From Bacillus timonensis (GTDB lineage: Bacteria; Bacillota; Bacilli; Bacillales; Bacillaceae_L): a stretch of 64,000 nt of DNA. Below the pieces are notes generated by a model, which saw only the letters and a program-made list of their open reading frames with translations, was not told the DNA's origin and ran no database searches. The DNA lies in contig JAIVAN010000007.1 in the NCBI GenBank assembly GCA_020171895.1, forward strand, positions 1 through 64,000, given 5' to 3'. Made by a program: the position numbers and the translations under genes. Shown in pieces: positions 25,902 through 33,708 of this stretch (positions within the stretch are counted from its first letter, which is position 1; each line of letters starts with the position of its first letter).

Positions 25902-26270
25902 TTAAGCTGAAGTCTTTTTTTTCGTTAAATTTTTAAAGGCAGAAACATTATAGCCAACAATTAGTTTTTTTCCATCTGTAATGATTGGTCTTTTTAAAAG
26001 TTTGGGTTCATCAACAATAATCTTTAAAATCTCAGATACCGTTAAGTCTTCAACGTTTTTGTTCAACTTTTTAAAGCTTTGGCTTCTGGTTGCTAATATC
26101 TCATCAATACCCTCTGTTGTTAATGATAATATTTTCATCAATTCCTCATAAGTCGGTGTTTCACGAAATAAATGTCTTTCCTTAAAAGAGACATTTTGAG
26201 CACGTAACCAATGTTTAGCTTTACGACAAGATGTACAGCTTGGATATGTGAAGAAAACTAAGTCATTCAT
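25902..26270 (-). CDS. mgsR: Spx/ArsC-family regulator MgsR (YqgZ)
   Basis: 122 residues with a thioredoxin-like ArsC/Spx fold. The redox switch CTSC is in FTYPSCTSCRKAKHWL near residue 12. Other family segments are HLFRETPTYEELMKILSLT and RPIITDGKKLIVGYN. In B. subtilis MgsR binds RNA polymerase alpha and activates a subset of the SigB stress regulon, tuned by this disulphide. The start at MNDLVFF fits GGAGG spacing; an in-frame ATG five codons earlier is part of that site. Its position beside comGA matches yqgZ. A regulator with a Cys cluster is divergent upstream. Confidence 0.9.
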   Translation of the reverse strand: MNDLVFFTYPSCTSCRKAKHWLRAQNVSFKERHLFRETPTYEELMKILSLTTEGIDEILATRSQSFKKLNKNVEDLTVSEILKIIVDEPKLLKRPIITDGKKLIVGYNVSAFKNLTKKKTSA

Positions 26271-26480
26271 ATGAAATACCTCCATTTATTCGTATTTTAT
26301 TTATTCTTATTCATTTGGTTTTTATATCATATTGGTATTGTATAATAAATGTATAACTTTTGTACATTAAATAGTACTTTATTTTTGAACTTTTTTTTAA
26401 CAATAAGCCTTTTTAGATGTCCATTGGAATTTCTTTACTATAATTAGTCTATCTAATGCGGTACGAAAGAGGTGTTCAAA

Positions 26481-27179
26481 GTGGAACAAACCTTAAAAAT
26501 TACAAATGTGATGTCTGATCCTACTAGGTTTTATATTTATCAATACATAGCTAAATATGATAAAGAACATACAGTTGCAGAAATTGCAGAAGAATTTTCT
26601 ATTCATCCAAACGTAGCTAGGCTACACTTATCAAAATTAGAAGAAGTTAACTTAATTACTTCTTCTACAAATAAAACGGGTAGAGGTGGGAGACCAAGCA
26701 GAGTTTATCGTTTGGCAGATGAAGTTATACAATTATTTTTTCCATTCCGTGATTATCAACTTTTATCAAGAATTGCGTTACAATCAATGATGATACTTGG
26801 AGAACAAGGAATTAGTGCATTAAAAGAAACCGGAAAGAAATTTGGTAAAGAATATATTGTAAAAAAAATGAAAGAAGACCCACATGGAGAGTTAACGTTT
26901 AAAGAAAAAATAAATATTTTAAAACAAGCTTCTTCTATGGCTGGATTTAATGCAGACTTTGATTATGATGAAGACCTTCAACAGGTATTTTTCTCCATCC
27001 ATAATTGTCCTTTTAAAGAATTAGCAATAGAGTACGATCAAGCAGTATGCTCCATGCACTCATACTTTATATACGGAATGATTCAAGGCCTATTTCCAAA
27101 TTTACTCCTTTCAAAAAAAGAAAGTATGCTCAAATCAAACTGTGATTCTTGCACTTATCATGCTTTTGTGTCAAAGTAA
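26481..27179 (+). CDS. HTH regulator with C-terminal cysteine cluster
   Basis: 232 residues from GTG 26481 (AAAGAGGTG ribosome site); a GTG three codons earlier is possible. The N-terminal winged HTH (SDPTRFYIYQYIA..EFSIHPNVARLHLSKLEEV) is ArsR/DeoR-like with a basic wing GRGGRPSRVYRL. A middle helical domain leads to a cluster: HNCPFKELA, AVCSMHS and SNCDSC, four Cys in the arrangement used by SufR-like regulators for an Fe-S cluster or metal. It is divergent from mgsR, 200 bp apart. Redox or Fe-S sensing is inference; target unknown. Confidence 0.75.
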   Translation: MEQTLKITNVMSDPTRFYIYQYIAKYDKEHTVAEIAEEFSIHPNVARLHLSKLEEVNLITSSTNKTGRGGRPSRVYRLADEVIQLFFPFRDYQLLSRIALQSMMILGEQGISALKETGKKFGKEYIVKKMKEDPHGELTFKEKINILKQASSMAGFNADFDYDEDLQQVFFSIHNCPFKELAIEYDQAVCSMHSYFIYGMIQGLFPNLLLSKKESMLKSNCDSCTYHAFVSK

Positions 27180-27253
27180 TATTTACAATTGAGTAAATTG
27201 TACATTATAATAGATAAGGTGATTGATTTAGAGGTAATAAAGGAGGGATACAT

Positions 27254-27499
27254 ATGGATCGTATGTTCCGTGTTTTAGGATTCTGGACTGGTATATTTGC
27301 AGTTATGTTCTATCTTGGTCATATGGAAACAACAGCATTACTTTTCTTTGGTCAAACAGGATTCTTTGTCTTTTTAAGTTATTTAAAATTATCTGAACGT
27401 ATGTATATTTACATTTTTGGAGCATATTTAACAATATTTTTCGCAGCGTTCACATATTGGACAACATTTATGATGGTACCAGGTGCAGGCGGACATTAA
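27254..27499 (+). CDS. yqgY: DUF2626 membrane protein (YqgY)
   Basis: 81 residues with three hydrophobic segments. MDRMFRVLGFWTGIFAVMFYLG and the end FTYWTTFMMVPGAGGH are diagnostic of the YqgY/DUF2626 family, and the position next to mgsR is as in B. subtilis. Small integral membrane protein of unknown function. Strong ribosome site AAAGGAGGGATACAT. Confidence 0.93.
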   Translation: MDRMFRVLGFWTGIFAVMFYLGHMETTALLFFGQTGFFVFLSYLKLSERMYIYIFGAYLTIFFAAFTYWTTFMMVPGAGGH

Positions 27500-27516
27500 T
27501 AATATGTGAAAAATGT

Positions 27517-27546
27517 AAAAAAGCGATGATTTTCATCGCTTTTTTT
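27517..27546 (+). terminator. Bidirectional terminator between yqgY and the methyltransferase gene
   Basis: AAAAGCGATG pairs with CATCGCTTTT over a 4-nt loop, T tracts on both strands; the genes on either side converge here. Confidence 0.93.
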
Positions 27547-27549
27547 GCT

Positions 27550-28659
27550 TTATTTTTCTTTTATCAGTGTTTCAACGTTTATCCTGCATCCTTTTTGTTG
27601 GATGATCACGTGAAAGGCTTGACTCATTCCCCCATCCATTATAAGCGATCTTATTGCTCTATTTTGTTTGCTTTTATCAGAAAACGGATTAGGATCGAAA
27701 TTTTCTTGCAAATACTCCAGTATTCCGGATCCTAATAAAAATTCATCCTGCCTATATTTTTGAACAAACTGTAACCCTACAGCAGCTCCATAATGTTGTA
27801 ATGCATCAAAGTGAATATGAGTGGTCAAATCCATCTCTCCTGGGTATAAAAGTGGATTTTTTATCAACTGATGCTTATAATACCCACGTAAACTACCTTC
27901 TTTATGTGTAGCATCCTCCCATTCGCTATTTGTATATCCGTAATCAACTGTAAACAATACTGCTTTTGATATCTTTTTACTGATCAACTGTAAAAATTCT
28001 ATCATAGCTAGTGGAATTTCAAATCGTTGTCCATCTTTCAATACAATTCTTTGTTCTAATAGGTAACTGTTTATTCTTTCGCACTGCAACGGCAGGAATC
28101 TTTCTGTTAATTCATCTTTTTCATTAACTGATATAAACACTTCCATTAGTTCAGTTCCTTGTTTCTCAATTACTCTAACTGGGAATGCATCGAACAATTC
28201 ATTTGAAAAAATGATTCCCTCATATCTCTCTTCCATCTCAGATATATTCTCAAGCTGGATTACATTTGGATGAACAGCTAATACATTTTCCTGTAAAATT
28301 CGATGATAAGGACTTGTTTCTACCAATAGATATTTTAGCTCGTTGTATATCTTAGGTGACTTTTCTTTTATCTCGTCTAAAACTGCTTTTGCAAACCGAC
28401 CATTTCCGCCACCAACTTCACATATACTTGGAGGTAATCGCCCTGATTCTATAGTTTGAATAAACACCTTGGCAAATAACTTACCAAAAACGTCTGAAAT
28501 ATTACTACTCGTAATAAAGTCTCCCTTTTTACCGACCTTTTCACCGGTCCTCATATAGTAACCTTTCTCTGGATGGTATAAAACAATATTCATGTATTCT
28601 TCGTATGTAATACTTTCTGTATTGTTTTTTACCATGTACTGCTTTATTTCATTTATCAT
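27550..28659 (-). CDS. MidA/NDUFAF7-family SAM-dependent methyltransferase
   Basis: 369 residues of the COG1565 (MidA) family, class I methyltransferases whose mitochondrial member methylates an arginine of complex I. Family segments: YHPEKGYYMRTGEKVGKKGDFITSS, the SAM loop ICEVGGGNGRFA, and IIFSNELFDAFPVRV. The bacterial substrate is unknown. It stands between yqgY and yqgX on the minus strand, not part of the B. subtilis order I know, so it may be an insertion or a loss in B. subtilis. Confidence 0.85.
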   Translation of the reverse strand: MINEIKQYMVKNNTESITYEEYMNIVLYHPEKGYYMRTGEKVGKKGDFITSSNISDVFGKLFAKVFIQTIESGRLPPSICEVGGGNGRFAKAVLDEIKEKSPKIYNELKYLLVETSPYHRILQENVLAVHPNVIQLENISEMEERYEGIIFSNELFDAFPVRVIEKQGTELMEVFISVNEKDELTERFLPLQCERINSYLLEQRIVLKDGQRFEIPLAMIEFLQLISKKISKAVLFTVDYGYTNSEWEDATHKEGSLRGYYKHQLIKNPLLYPGEMDLTTHIHFDALQHYGAAVGLQFVQKYRQDEFLLGSGILEYLQENFDPNPFSDKSKQNRAIRSLIMDGGMSQAFHVIIQQKGCRINVETLIKEK

Positions 28660-28704
28660 ACTTGCCTTCTCCTATACTTTTCTCAATTATAATTATCCTT
28701 ACGA

Positions 28705-28733
28705 AAGAATCCCTCTCAGACTGAGAAGGATTT
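28705..28733 (-). terminator. Probable terminator after yqgX
   Basis: On the minus strand AATCCTTCTCAG pairs with CTGAGAGGGATT, followed by a weak TTCTTT tract. Confidence 0.55.
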
Positions 28734-28745
28734 TATGTACATGAA

Positions 28746-29381
28746 TTAAAACCCATTTAAAAACGGATTATGATCCATTTCAGCTTCAATTGTAGTCTCG
28801 GGACCATGACCAGATAGAACAATTGTATCTTCTGGAAGCACTAATAGTTTGTCATGAATACTTTTAAGTAATACATCATGGTTACCTCCAGGAAGATCGG
28901 TTCTTCCAATACTTCCAGCAAATAATGCATCCCCAGAGAAAACGGCAGAAACCTCTTTTAAATAGTAGGATACACTTCCAGGAGAATGACCTGGAGTGAA
29001 CATAAGTGTAAATTGAAACGAGCCTATATTTAATTCTCCTTCTACCTTAATAAGATTTGTTGCTTCCTTTACCCTCATGCCTCCACCTGGAATAAAATAA
29101 TGTGATCCATTAAGGGCCGGATCAATAAGCCAATTCTTTTCTTTCTCATGAATGTACATAGGGATATCCCATTTTGCACGCACATCATCAACTGCACCAA
29201 TATGATCAAAATGAGCGTGCGTTAATAGGATTGCAATTGGTGTTAACTTTTGATTTCCAAGGAGTGAGATTAGCTTACTTCCATCTCCACCAGGATCAAC
29301 AATAATTGCCTCTTTGCTTGGGTTTGATATAATATATGCATTAGTCTGTAATGGTCCAAGTGGAACACGTTGCCATTTCAT
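28746..29381 (-). CDS. yqgX: Metallo-beta-lactamase-fold hydrolase (YqgX)
   Basis: 211 residues of the glyoxalase II-like branch. The zinc motif THAHFDHIG (HxHxDH) lies near residue 55, with further ligands in TPGHSPGS, SGDALF and LSGHGPET. B. subtilis YqgX is assigned a role in bacilliredoxin-linked or glyoxalase-type chemistry; the exact substrate cannot be read here. It is encoded divergently from the next gene. Confidence 0.9.
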   Translation of the reverse strand: MKWQRVPLGPLQTNAYIISNPSKEAIIVDPGGDGSKLISLLGNQKLTPIAILLTHAHFDHIGAVDDVRAKWDIPMYIHEKEKNWLIDPALNGSHYFIPGGGMRVKEATNLIKVEGELNIGSFQFTLMFTPGHSPGSVSYYLKEVSAVFSGDALFAGSIGRTDLPGGNHDVLLKSIHDKLLVLPEDTIVLSGHGPETTIEAEMDHNPFLNGF

Positions 29382-29454
29382 AAAATTACCTCCATTGCAC
29401 TTTCTTACCTTCTATTTTACACTAAAAGAGGCATAACAAAAAAGAGGATGTGTA

Positions 29455-29928
29455 ATGTTGAAATTTGCATACGGTATCGAAACACAACAAATTGACAAAA
29501 AGTTTGACGAATTCATTCGTCCACTAGAAACTGATATTACTGAAGAAGGTTTTATCGTAGTGAAAAACCAATCTCATGCTGCAACACTAACCAAATTGAT
29601 ATCAGAGGAAGAACTACATCCTTTAGTACAATTAGAATTAGTTAGAGCTAGTCTTTCTTTTGATGATTATGGTATAAGGACCATTAATCATTTGAATTAC
29701 TTGTTTTTAGATATGGTATCTGCCTTTATCATAAAAAATGGCAATAAAGAGCAGATAGAAATGGCCTTATACCAATTCGAAGAACATATTATTGCAACTG
29801 ACGAGGGACAACCATCTCCCATTTATTTTATTGATTGTCATTTAGAAAAGCTTATAAAAGGCATTGCAAAAGCTTATGACATAGAAGTGTCATTTTTTGA
29901 CCTCGACAAATTCAAAGAAAACGATTAA
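29455..29928 (+). CDS. Hypothetical protein, unknown family
   Basis: 157 residues, acidic, no signal, no membrane segment, no recognisable motif; predicted mixed helix from sequence character (TKLISEEELHPLVQLELVRASLSFDDYG). AAAGAGGATG precedes the ATG, and codon use is like its neighbours, so I accept it as real. It is divergent from yqgX and 134 bp upstream of yqgW in the same direction. Confidence 0.65.
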   Translation: MLKFAYGIETQQIDKKFDEFIRPLETDITEEGFIVVKNQSHAATLTKLISEEELHPLVQLELVRASLSFDDYGIRTINHLNYLFLDMVSAFIIKNGNKEQIEMALYQFEEHIIATDEGQPSPIYFIDCHLEKLIKGIAKAYDIEVSFFDLDKFKEND

Positions 29929-30062
29929 AATATAATACGAATGTACAATCTACATATTAAAGATTTTGTAGATATTACAAAGACTTTTAGAAATATTAGC
30001 GCAATCGTATTTACCTATGGGATTTGCGCATATAGAATTTTACTAGCAAGGGGGCATTCAAT

Positions 30063-30236
30063 ATGGGTCTAATGGTTATTTTCGCACTTGTAACAATTTT
30101 CTCTGTATTTGGAGCTATTCGTTCTTTAAAAGAAAAAAACTTACTTGGTCTAGCTTTTGCAGTAGGTACAGTTGCAATCTTTGGTTGGTTTACAGTAATG
30201 ACACTCTTACACCACGGCTTTCCAACAGCCCACTAA
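30063..30236 (+). CDS. yqgW: DUF2759 membrane protein (YqgW)
   Basis: 57 residues (MGLMVIFALVTIFSVFGAIR at the start, VMTLLHHGFPTAH at the end) with two hydrophobic helices. Size, composition and position match YqgW/DUF2759. The ribosome site AAGGGGGCATTCAAT is clear. Too short for a 60-codon ORF filter. Function unknown. A bidirectional terminator follows. Confidence 0.9.
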   Translation: MGLMVIFALVTIFSVFGAIRSLKEKNLLGLAFAVGTVAIFGWFTVMTLLHHGFPTAH

Positions 30237-30246
30237 ATCATCTAAA

Positions 30247-30279
30247 GTAAAAAAAGCCATCATATGATGGCTTTTTTCT
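30247..30279 (+). terminator. Bidirectional terminator yqgW/yqgV
   Basis: AAAAAAGCCATCAT pairs with ATGATGGCTTTTTT in an almost loopless palindrome between convergent genes. Confidence 0.92.
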
Positions 30280-30282
30280 TCT

Positions 30283-30591
30283 TTATAACTTATTCTGAAC
30301 ACTATTCAACTTTTCGTCCATCGACGCTCGCTTATCTCTTCTATCATCTATTCTAATATTTGTTGCCACTCTCTTAATACCCATATCAAACGGCGATTCA
30401 TGAATGGCCTGAATGACCTCAAAGAGTACAGGCAGTTCACCTTCAATAATTGTATTCATCGGAGTTAATCTGTAGTTTATTTTACCTTGCTTTTCATATT
30501 TTTTTAGGATGTGCTGAATTTTCACCACATAATCACTCACACTCGGAGACTCTGTTCCTATAGGAATAACTGTTACATCAGCAATAGCCAC
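30283..30591 (-). CDS. yqgV: MTH1187/YkoF-type thiamine-binding family protein (YqgV)
   Basis: 102 residues. IADVTVIPIGTESPSVSDYVV and YRLTPMNTIIEGELPVLF are the core of the MTH1187 family (ferredoxin-like fold; relatives bind thiamine). It matches YqgV by position. Its stop lies at the terminator shared with yqgW. The biological role is not established. Confidence 0.9.
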   Translation of the reverse strand: MAIADVTVIPIGTESPSVSDYVVKIQHILKKYEKQGKINYRLTPMNTIIEGELPVLFEVIQAIHESPFDMGIKRVATNIRIDDRRDKRASMDEKLNSVQNKL

Positions 30592-30605
30592 TTTTTCACA
30601 CCTCT

Positions 30606-31742
30606 TTAAAAGTTTATTAATTGCACAATTCTTTTTGCTTTTACATCGATAATTTGTTCAAACTGATACCCGTATAAGATAAGGTTTCCGTTTGGAGACA
30701 CATTAATAGGCATACTATCCACTTCTTCTAGTACTGTTTTAATTTTTGATTCACTAACAGAATAAGAAATTAATTTAAAGCCCAAATCATATGTGTCAAA
30801 GCTTCCAGTATCGTATGGTTCAAAAGTATAAAATTTTCCTTTGTTACTATTAAAAGTGAAATAAGGAATATGCATTTTAGAATAATCTGTTAACAATGGA
30901 ACAGTAAAAGAATAACTGGTTTTTTCGAGATTCTTACCTTTAAAAAACTTGTATACACCTTTGGATTCATCTTCTGGCGCAAGTTCAACTGTTAGTAAGT
31001 AATCATTAAAACTTGTAAAAGAGATGATCTCATTAAATATAAGCTCTTCTTCCTGATTTCCTAGGTCTAATAAATACAATGGAGCTGTTAACGATGGTTC
31101 ATTCTCTTTGAACATCATATATATGAGGTTGGAATCATATATCCATTGTACAAAAGGCTGTGAGATTGAAAACTCTTTAACAGACTTTTTAGTTACATCT
31201 ACAACATAAGATTGAAAGCTCCAATCATCTAAAAAACTAGTAATAAATAACTGATCTTTTTTGTTTGCATTCCAGCTGTAAAAGAGATCAAATGATTCAA
31301 ACTGCCAGCTTAGCGTCTTGTTACCTAGTTTATCAAGAATTATTACTTCAGCAGTATACTTGGATTTTGACGTATGTATGAGAAATAAACTTTGGTCCTC
31401 ATTTGCTTTTAATGTAAGAATAGGTACCTCGGAAGAATAAAATAAACTTGTTTCCCCTGTATTAAGGTTAAAGCGGTAAATATTTGACTTACCGTTTTGA
31501 TCAGTAACATATAAGATTTGATTGTTATCATACCAATCACCAACTGTATTGAACGTTTCTCCTACAATGTTAAGAGTTTTGAATTTGTTCGCCTCATCAT
31601 TATTTGCTTCAATGAATGATGCTTTCAACAAACCCTTTTCCTTTGTCTTAGGAACATCTCGAACCTCATACAACTGATGAGAGGATTGACAACCTGCTAA
31701 AACGAACAAAATACTAGTTAGAAGTAGTAATGCTCTCATCAA
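30606..31742 (-). CDS. yqgU: Lipoprotein of the YqgU family
   Basis: 378 residues with lipoprotein signal ending in LFVLAGCQSS. The rest looks like a beta-propeller: WYDNNQILYVTDQNGKSNIYRFNLNTGE and later similar strands resemble TolB/WD-like blades. It matches YqgU by position between yqgT and yqgV. Surface-anchored, function unknown. 14 bp separate it from yqgV, so the two are likely cotranscribed. Confidence 0.85.
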   Translation of the reverse strand: MMRALLLLTSILFVLAGCQSSHQLYEVRDVPKTKEKGLLKASFIEANNDEANKFKTLNIVGETFNTVGDWYDNNQILYVTDQNGKSNIYRFNLNTGETSLFYSSEVPILTLKANEDQSLFLIHTSKSKYTAEVIILDKLGNKTLSWQFESFDLFYSWNANKKDQLFITSFLDDWSFQSYVVDVTKKSVKEFSISQPFVQWIYDSNLIYMMFKENEPSLTAPLYLLDLGNQEEELIFNEIISFTSFNDYLLTVELAPEDESKGVYKFFKGKNLEKTSYSFTVPLLTDYSKMHIPYFTFNSNKGKFYTFEPYDTGSFDTYDLGFKLISYSVSESKIKTVLEEVDSMPINVSPNGNLILYGYQFEQIIDVKAKRIVQLINF

Positions 31743-31795
31743 CTCACCTCACCCATTAGTATATACGTAGTAAAATAAAAAAAGTTCCAATATCA

Positions 31796-31830
31796 CAAAA
31801 ATAGCCGCTAAATAGAACGGCTATTTTTTA
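31796..31830 (-). terminator. Terminator after yqgT
   Basis: AAATAGCCG pairs with CGGCTATTT over a 10-nt loop with T tracts; lies between yqgT and yqgU. Confidence 0.88.
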
Positions 31831-31901
31831 AAAACATATATTTTGATAAGAGGATTATATCATACTCCTGTTTAAACAAAAAGAAGGTAGTAGAAATATA
31901 T

Positions 31902-33095
31902 TTACATATACATAGAGGCTAAAAATATTCCTAAACTTTCTTCATAAATTTCATCAAATTGATTCAATGGCAAAGGATTAACACCTTCCCCAAGCTCAAT
32001 TGTGAATCCTGGTTTTTTCCATTCTTGAATAAACCAATCTTTGAAACCTGCATGACTATCTACGTAACGAACTGCTTTATACCCACTTACTCGCGCAAAT
32101 TCATTAACAATCAACTCAGAAACTGCTGGCTCAAATCCCTCGTATCCCCAGTATATTTCTTCTCCTTGTGTATGAAAGGCTAATACCCTTGAAAAGTTTC
32201 GACTTTTTGTTAATTCAGCCATGGCTTTTGCCTCTGGTTCAGTTAAAGGAGCGTCTCCTGGATAATCTCTAGGAGCAGGGGCCTTAGGCTCCTTGCGTTC
32301 TTTTTCAATTTCCCATTTAGCAGGATATTGATTATTTAAATCCACTCCTCGAATGTTTGCTTTCCAATTTTTAAAGGCTAAGCTACCTTTATTAATTTCT
32401 ACAACATTCTTGTTATAAGGTTCTTGATTAGGTGGCCCATTTAATACTAGGTCTACACCATCAGGATTGACCATAGGCACGATTGACAAAGTTGTTTCAT
32501 AATAAAAGGGATCCATGTAAAAACCTCTAATTGTAGCCATGTTCGTAAGAGCTAATAAGTATTCATTGATAAACTTCATAATCACTGCAGTAGTAATCCA
32601 CTCATTTGCATGAAAGGAACCATTGATGTGAACATTTTTAGGTCCTTTTCCTATTCGCAATTCCGGTATTGGTGATCCTAATACACTTCTTCCTACAGAA
32701 GCATTTATCATAAAAGGATATATTTCGCTGAGTTTTTTTATATCATCTAACATTGATGAATAATCATATTCTCTTTTAGCATTAACAATCGGATTAGTGA
32801 CCCTGGAAGGAAGAAGAATTGTTGAACCAATTCTTAAATTTGCTGGGTTTACATTCGGATTTATTAATGTCAACGCATCAGCAGTTAAGTTACGTTGTCT
32901 TGCAAGCTTCCATAAAGTATCCCCTTGCTTAATTTGATAACTAGATAGGATAAAGCCAGGGATCTTAATTTCTTGCCCAATTTGCATTGAATTTGCATTG
33001 ACATTCCGATTTGAGTCAATGATGAATTGGAGGGGTATTGCAAATAATCTACTATAATACCAGAGGGAATCACCGTTACGAACCTTTACCTTCAT
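31902..33095 (-). CDS. yqgT: Gamma-D-glutamyl-meso-diaminopimelate peptidase I (M14) with LysM domains
   Basis: 397 residues. Two LysM cell wall-binding domains (about 1-48 and 52-97: VRNGDSLWYYS, IKQGDTLWKLA) precede an M14 zinc carboxypeptidase domain with zinc ligands in NGSFHANEWIT and AFHTQGEEIYW and the catalytic Glu in FTIELGEG. It cleaves peptidoglycan stem peptides between D-Glu and diaminopimelate; relatives act in sporulation. No signal peptide is visible at the N-terminus, as in related mother-cell enzymes. It matches YqgT by position. Confidence 0.92.
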   Translation of the reverse strand: MKVKVRNGDSLWYYSRLFAIPLQFIIDSNRNVNANSMQIGQEIKIPGFILSSYQIKQGDTLWKLARQRNLTADALTLINPNVNPANLRIGSTILLPSRVTNPIVNAKREYDYSSMLDDIKKLSEIYPFMINASVGRSVLGSPIPELRIGKGPKNVHINGSFHANEWITTAVIMKFINEYLLALTNMATIRGFYMDPFYYETTLSIVPMVNPDGVDLVLNGPPNQEPYNKNVVEINKGSLAFKNWKANIRGVDLNNQYPAKWEIEKERKEPKAPAPRDYPGDAPLTEPEAKAMAELTKSRNFSRVLAFHTQGEEIYWGYEGFEPAVSELIVNEFARVSGYKAVRYVDSHAGFKDWFIQEWKKPGFTIELGEGVNPLPLNQFDEIYEESLGIFLASMYM

Positions 33096-33167
33096 CGTCA
33101 GCCTCCTCAGTAGTTATCTTATATACACTAACAGTATGAAAGATAGGTATAAAAAATACGTTATTCT

Positions 33168-33420
33168 GGGTAGACTCTCATGCTAATAAAAATTCGCACC
33201 ATGAAGAATGAGATGTGAACTTGATTTTTTGAGCATATTGAATGTTGGCTTTTAAGTCATTTATACGTGTTAATCGTAGTGGAAGGAACCGGGACTCCTG
33301 TGGGATATGCGACAGACCCCGGACCCCACAAGCGAAGCCGAGGAGGCTCAAGTGGCGCCCCACGGAAAGCGAGGTTCCTGTAACGCAGATTAACACCCCT
33401 CGTACAGTGTCGTATTTTCA
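33168..33420 (+). repeat. Dispersed structured repeat, copy 3
   Basis: A full copy: GGGTAGACT..CATG at the left end, spacer, core 33269-33397 (GTTAATCGTAGTGGAAGG to GTAACGCAGATTAACACC) with AAGCGAAGCCGAGGAGGCTC, then CGTATTTTCAGGGTAGAC leading straight into copy 4. The two copies are therefore in tandem. Small frames on both strands are spurious. Confidence 0.9.
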
Positions 33421-33667
33421 GGGTAGACTTCCATGCAATTTGAGAATTGCACCATGGTGAATGAAAATGTTTTTTGATATTAGAATGTTGTATCCCAAGT
33501 ATTCATGCGTGTTAACCGAAGTGGAAGGACCGAGACTCCTGCGGGAGATGCGCTGGACTGGAGACCCCACAGGCGAAGCCGAGGAGGCTCCAGGAGCGCC
33601 CCGCGGAAAGCGAGAGTCCTGCAACGAAGGTTAACACCCTATATACAGAGCTGCATTTTCAGGGTAG
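33421..33667 (+). repeat. Dispersed structured repeat, copy 4
   Basis: The best-preserved copy. The left block folds as GCAATT-TGAG-AATTGC flanked by CCATG. The core 33511-33637 opens GTTAACCGAAG and closes CGAAGGTTAAC (terminal inverted repeats), with an inner CTGGAG..CTCCAG hairpin containing GGCGAAGCC. It ends in TTTTCAGGGTAGCC beside the yqgS terminator. With copy 3 it fills the gene-free 33096-33708. Confidence 0.92.
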
Positions 33668-33704
33668 CCAAAAAAAGCTTTGACCAACATGGCCAAAGCT
33701 TTAA
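33668..33704 (-). terminator. Terminator of yqgS
   Basis: AAAGCTTTGGCC pairs with GGTCAAAGCTTT (minus strand), followed by TTTTTGG; 5 bp past the stop codon and abutting a repeat copy. Confidence 0.92.
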
Positions 33705-33708
33705 AAGG

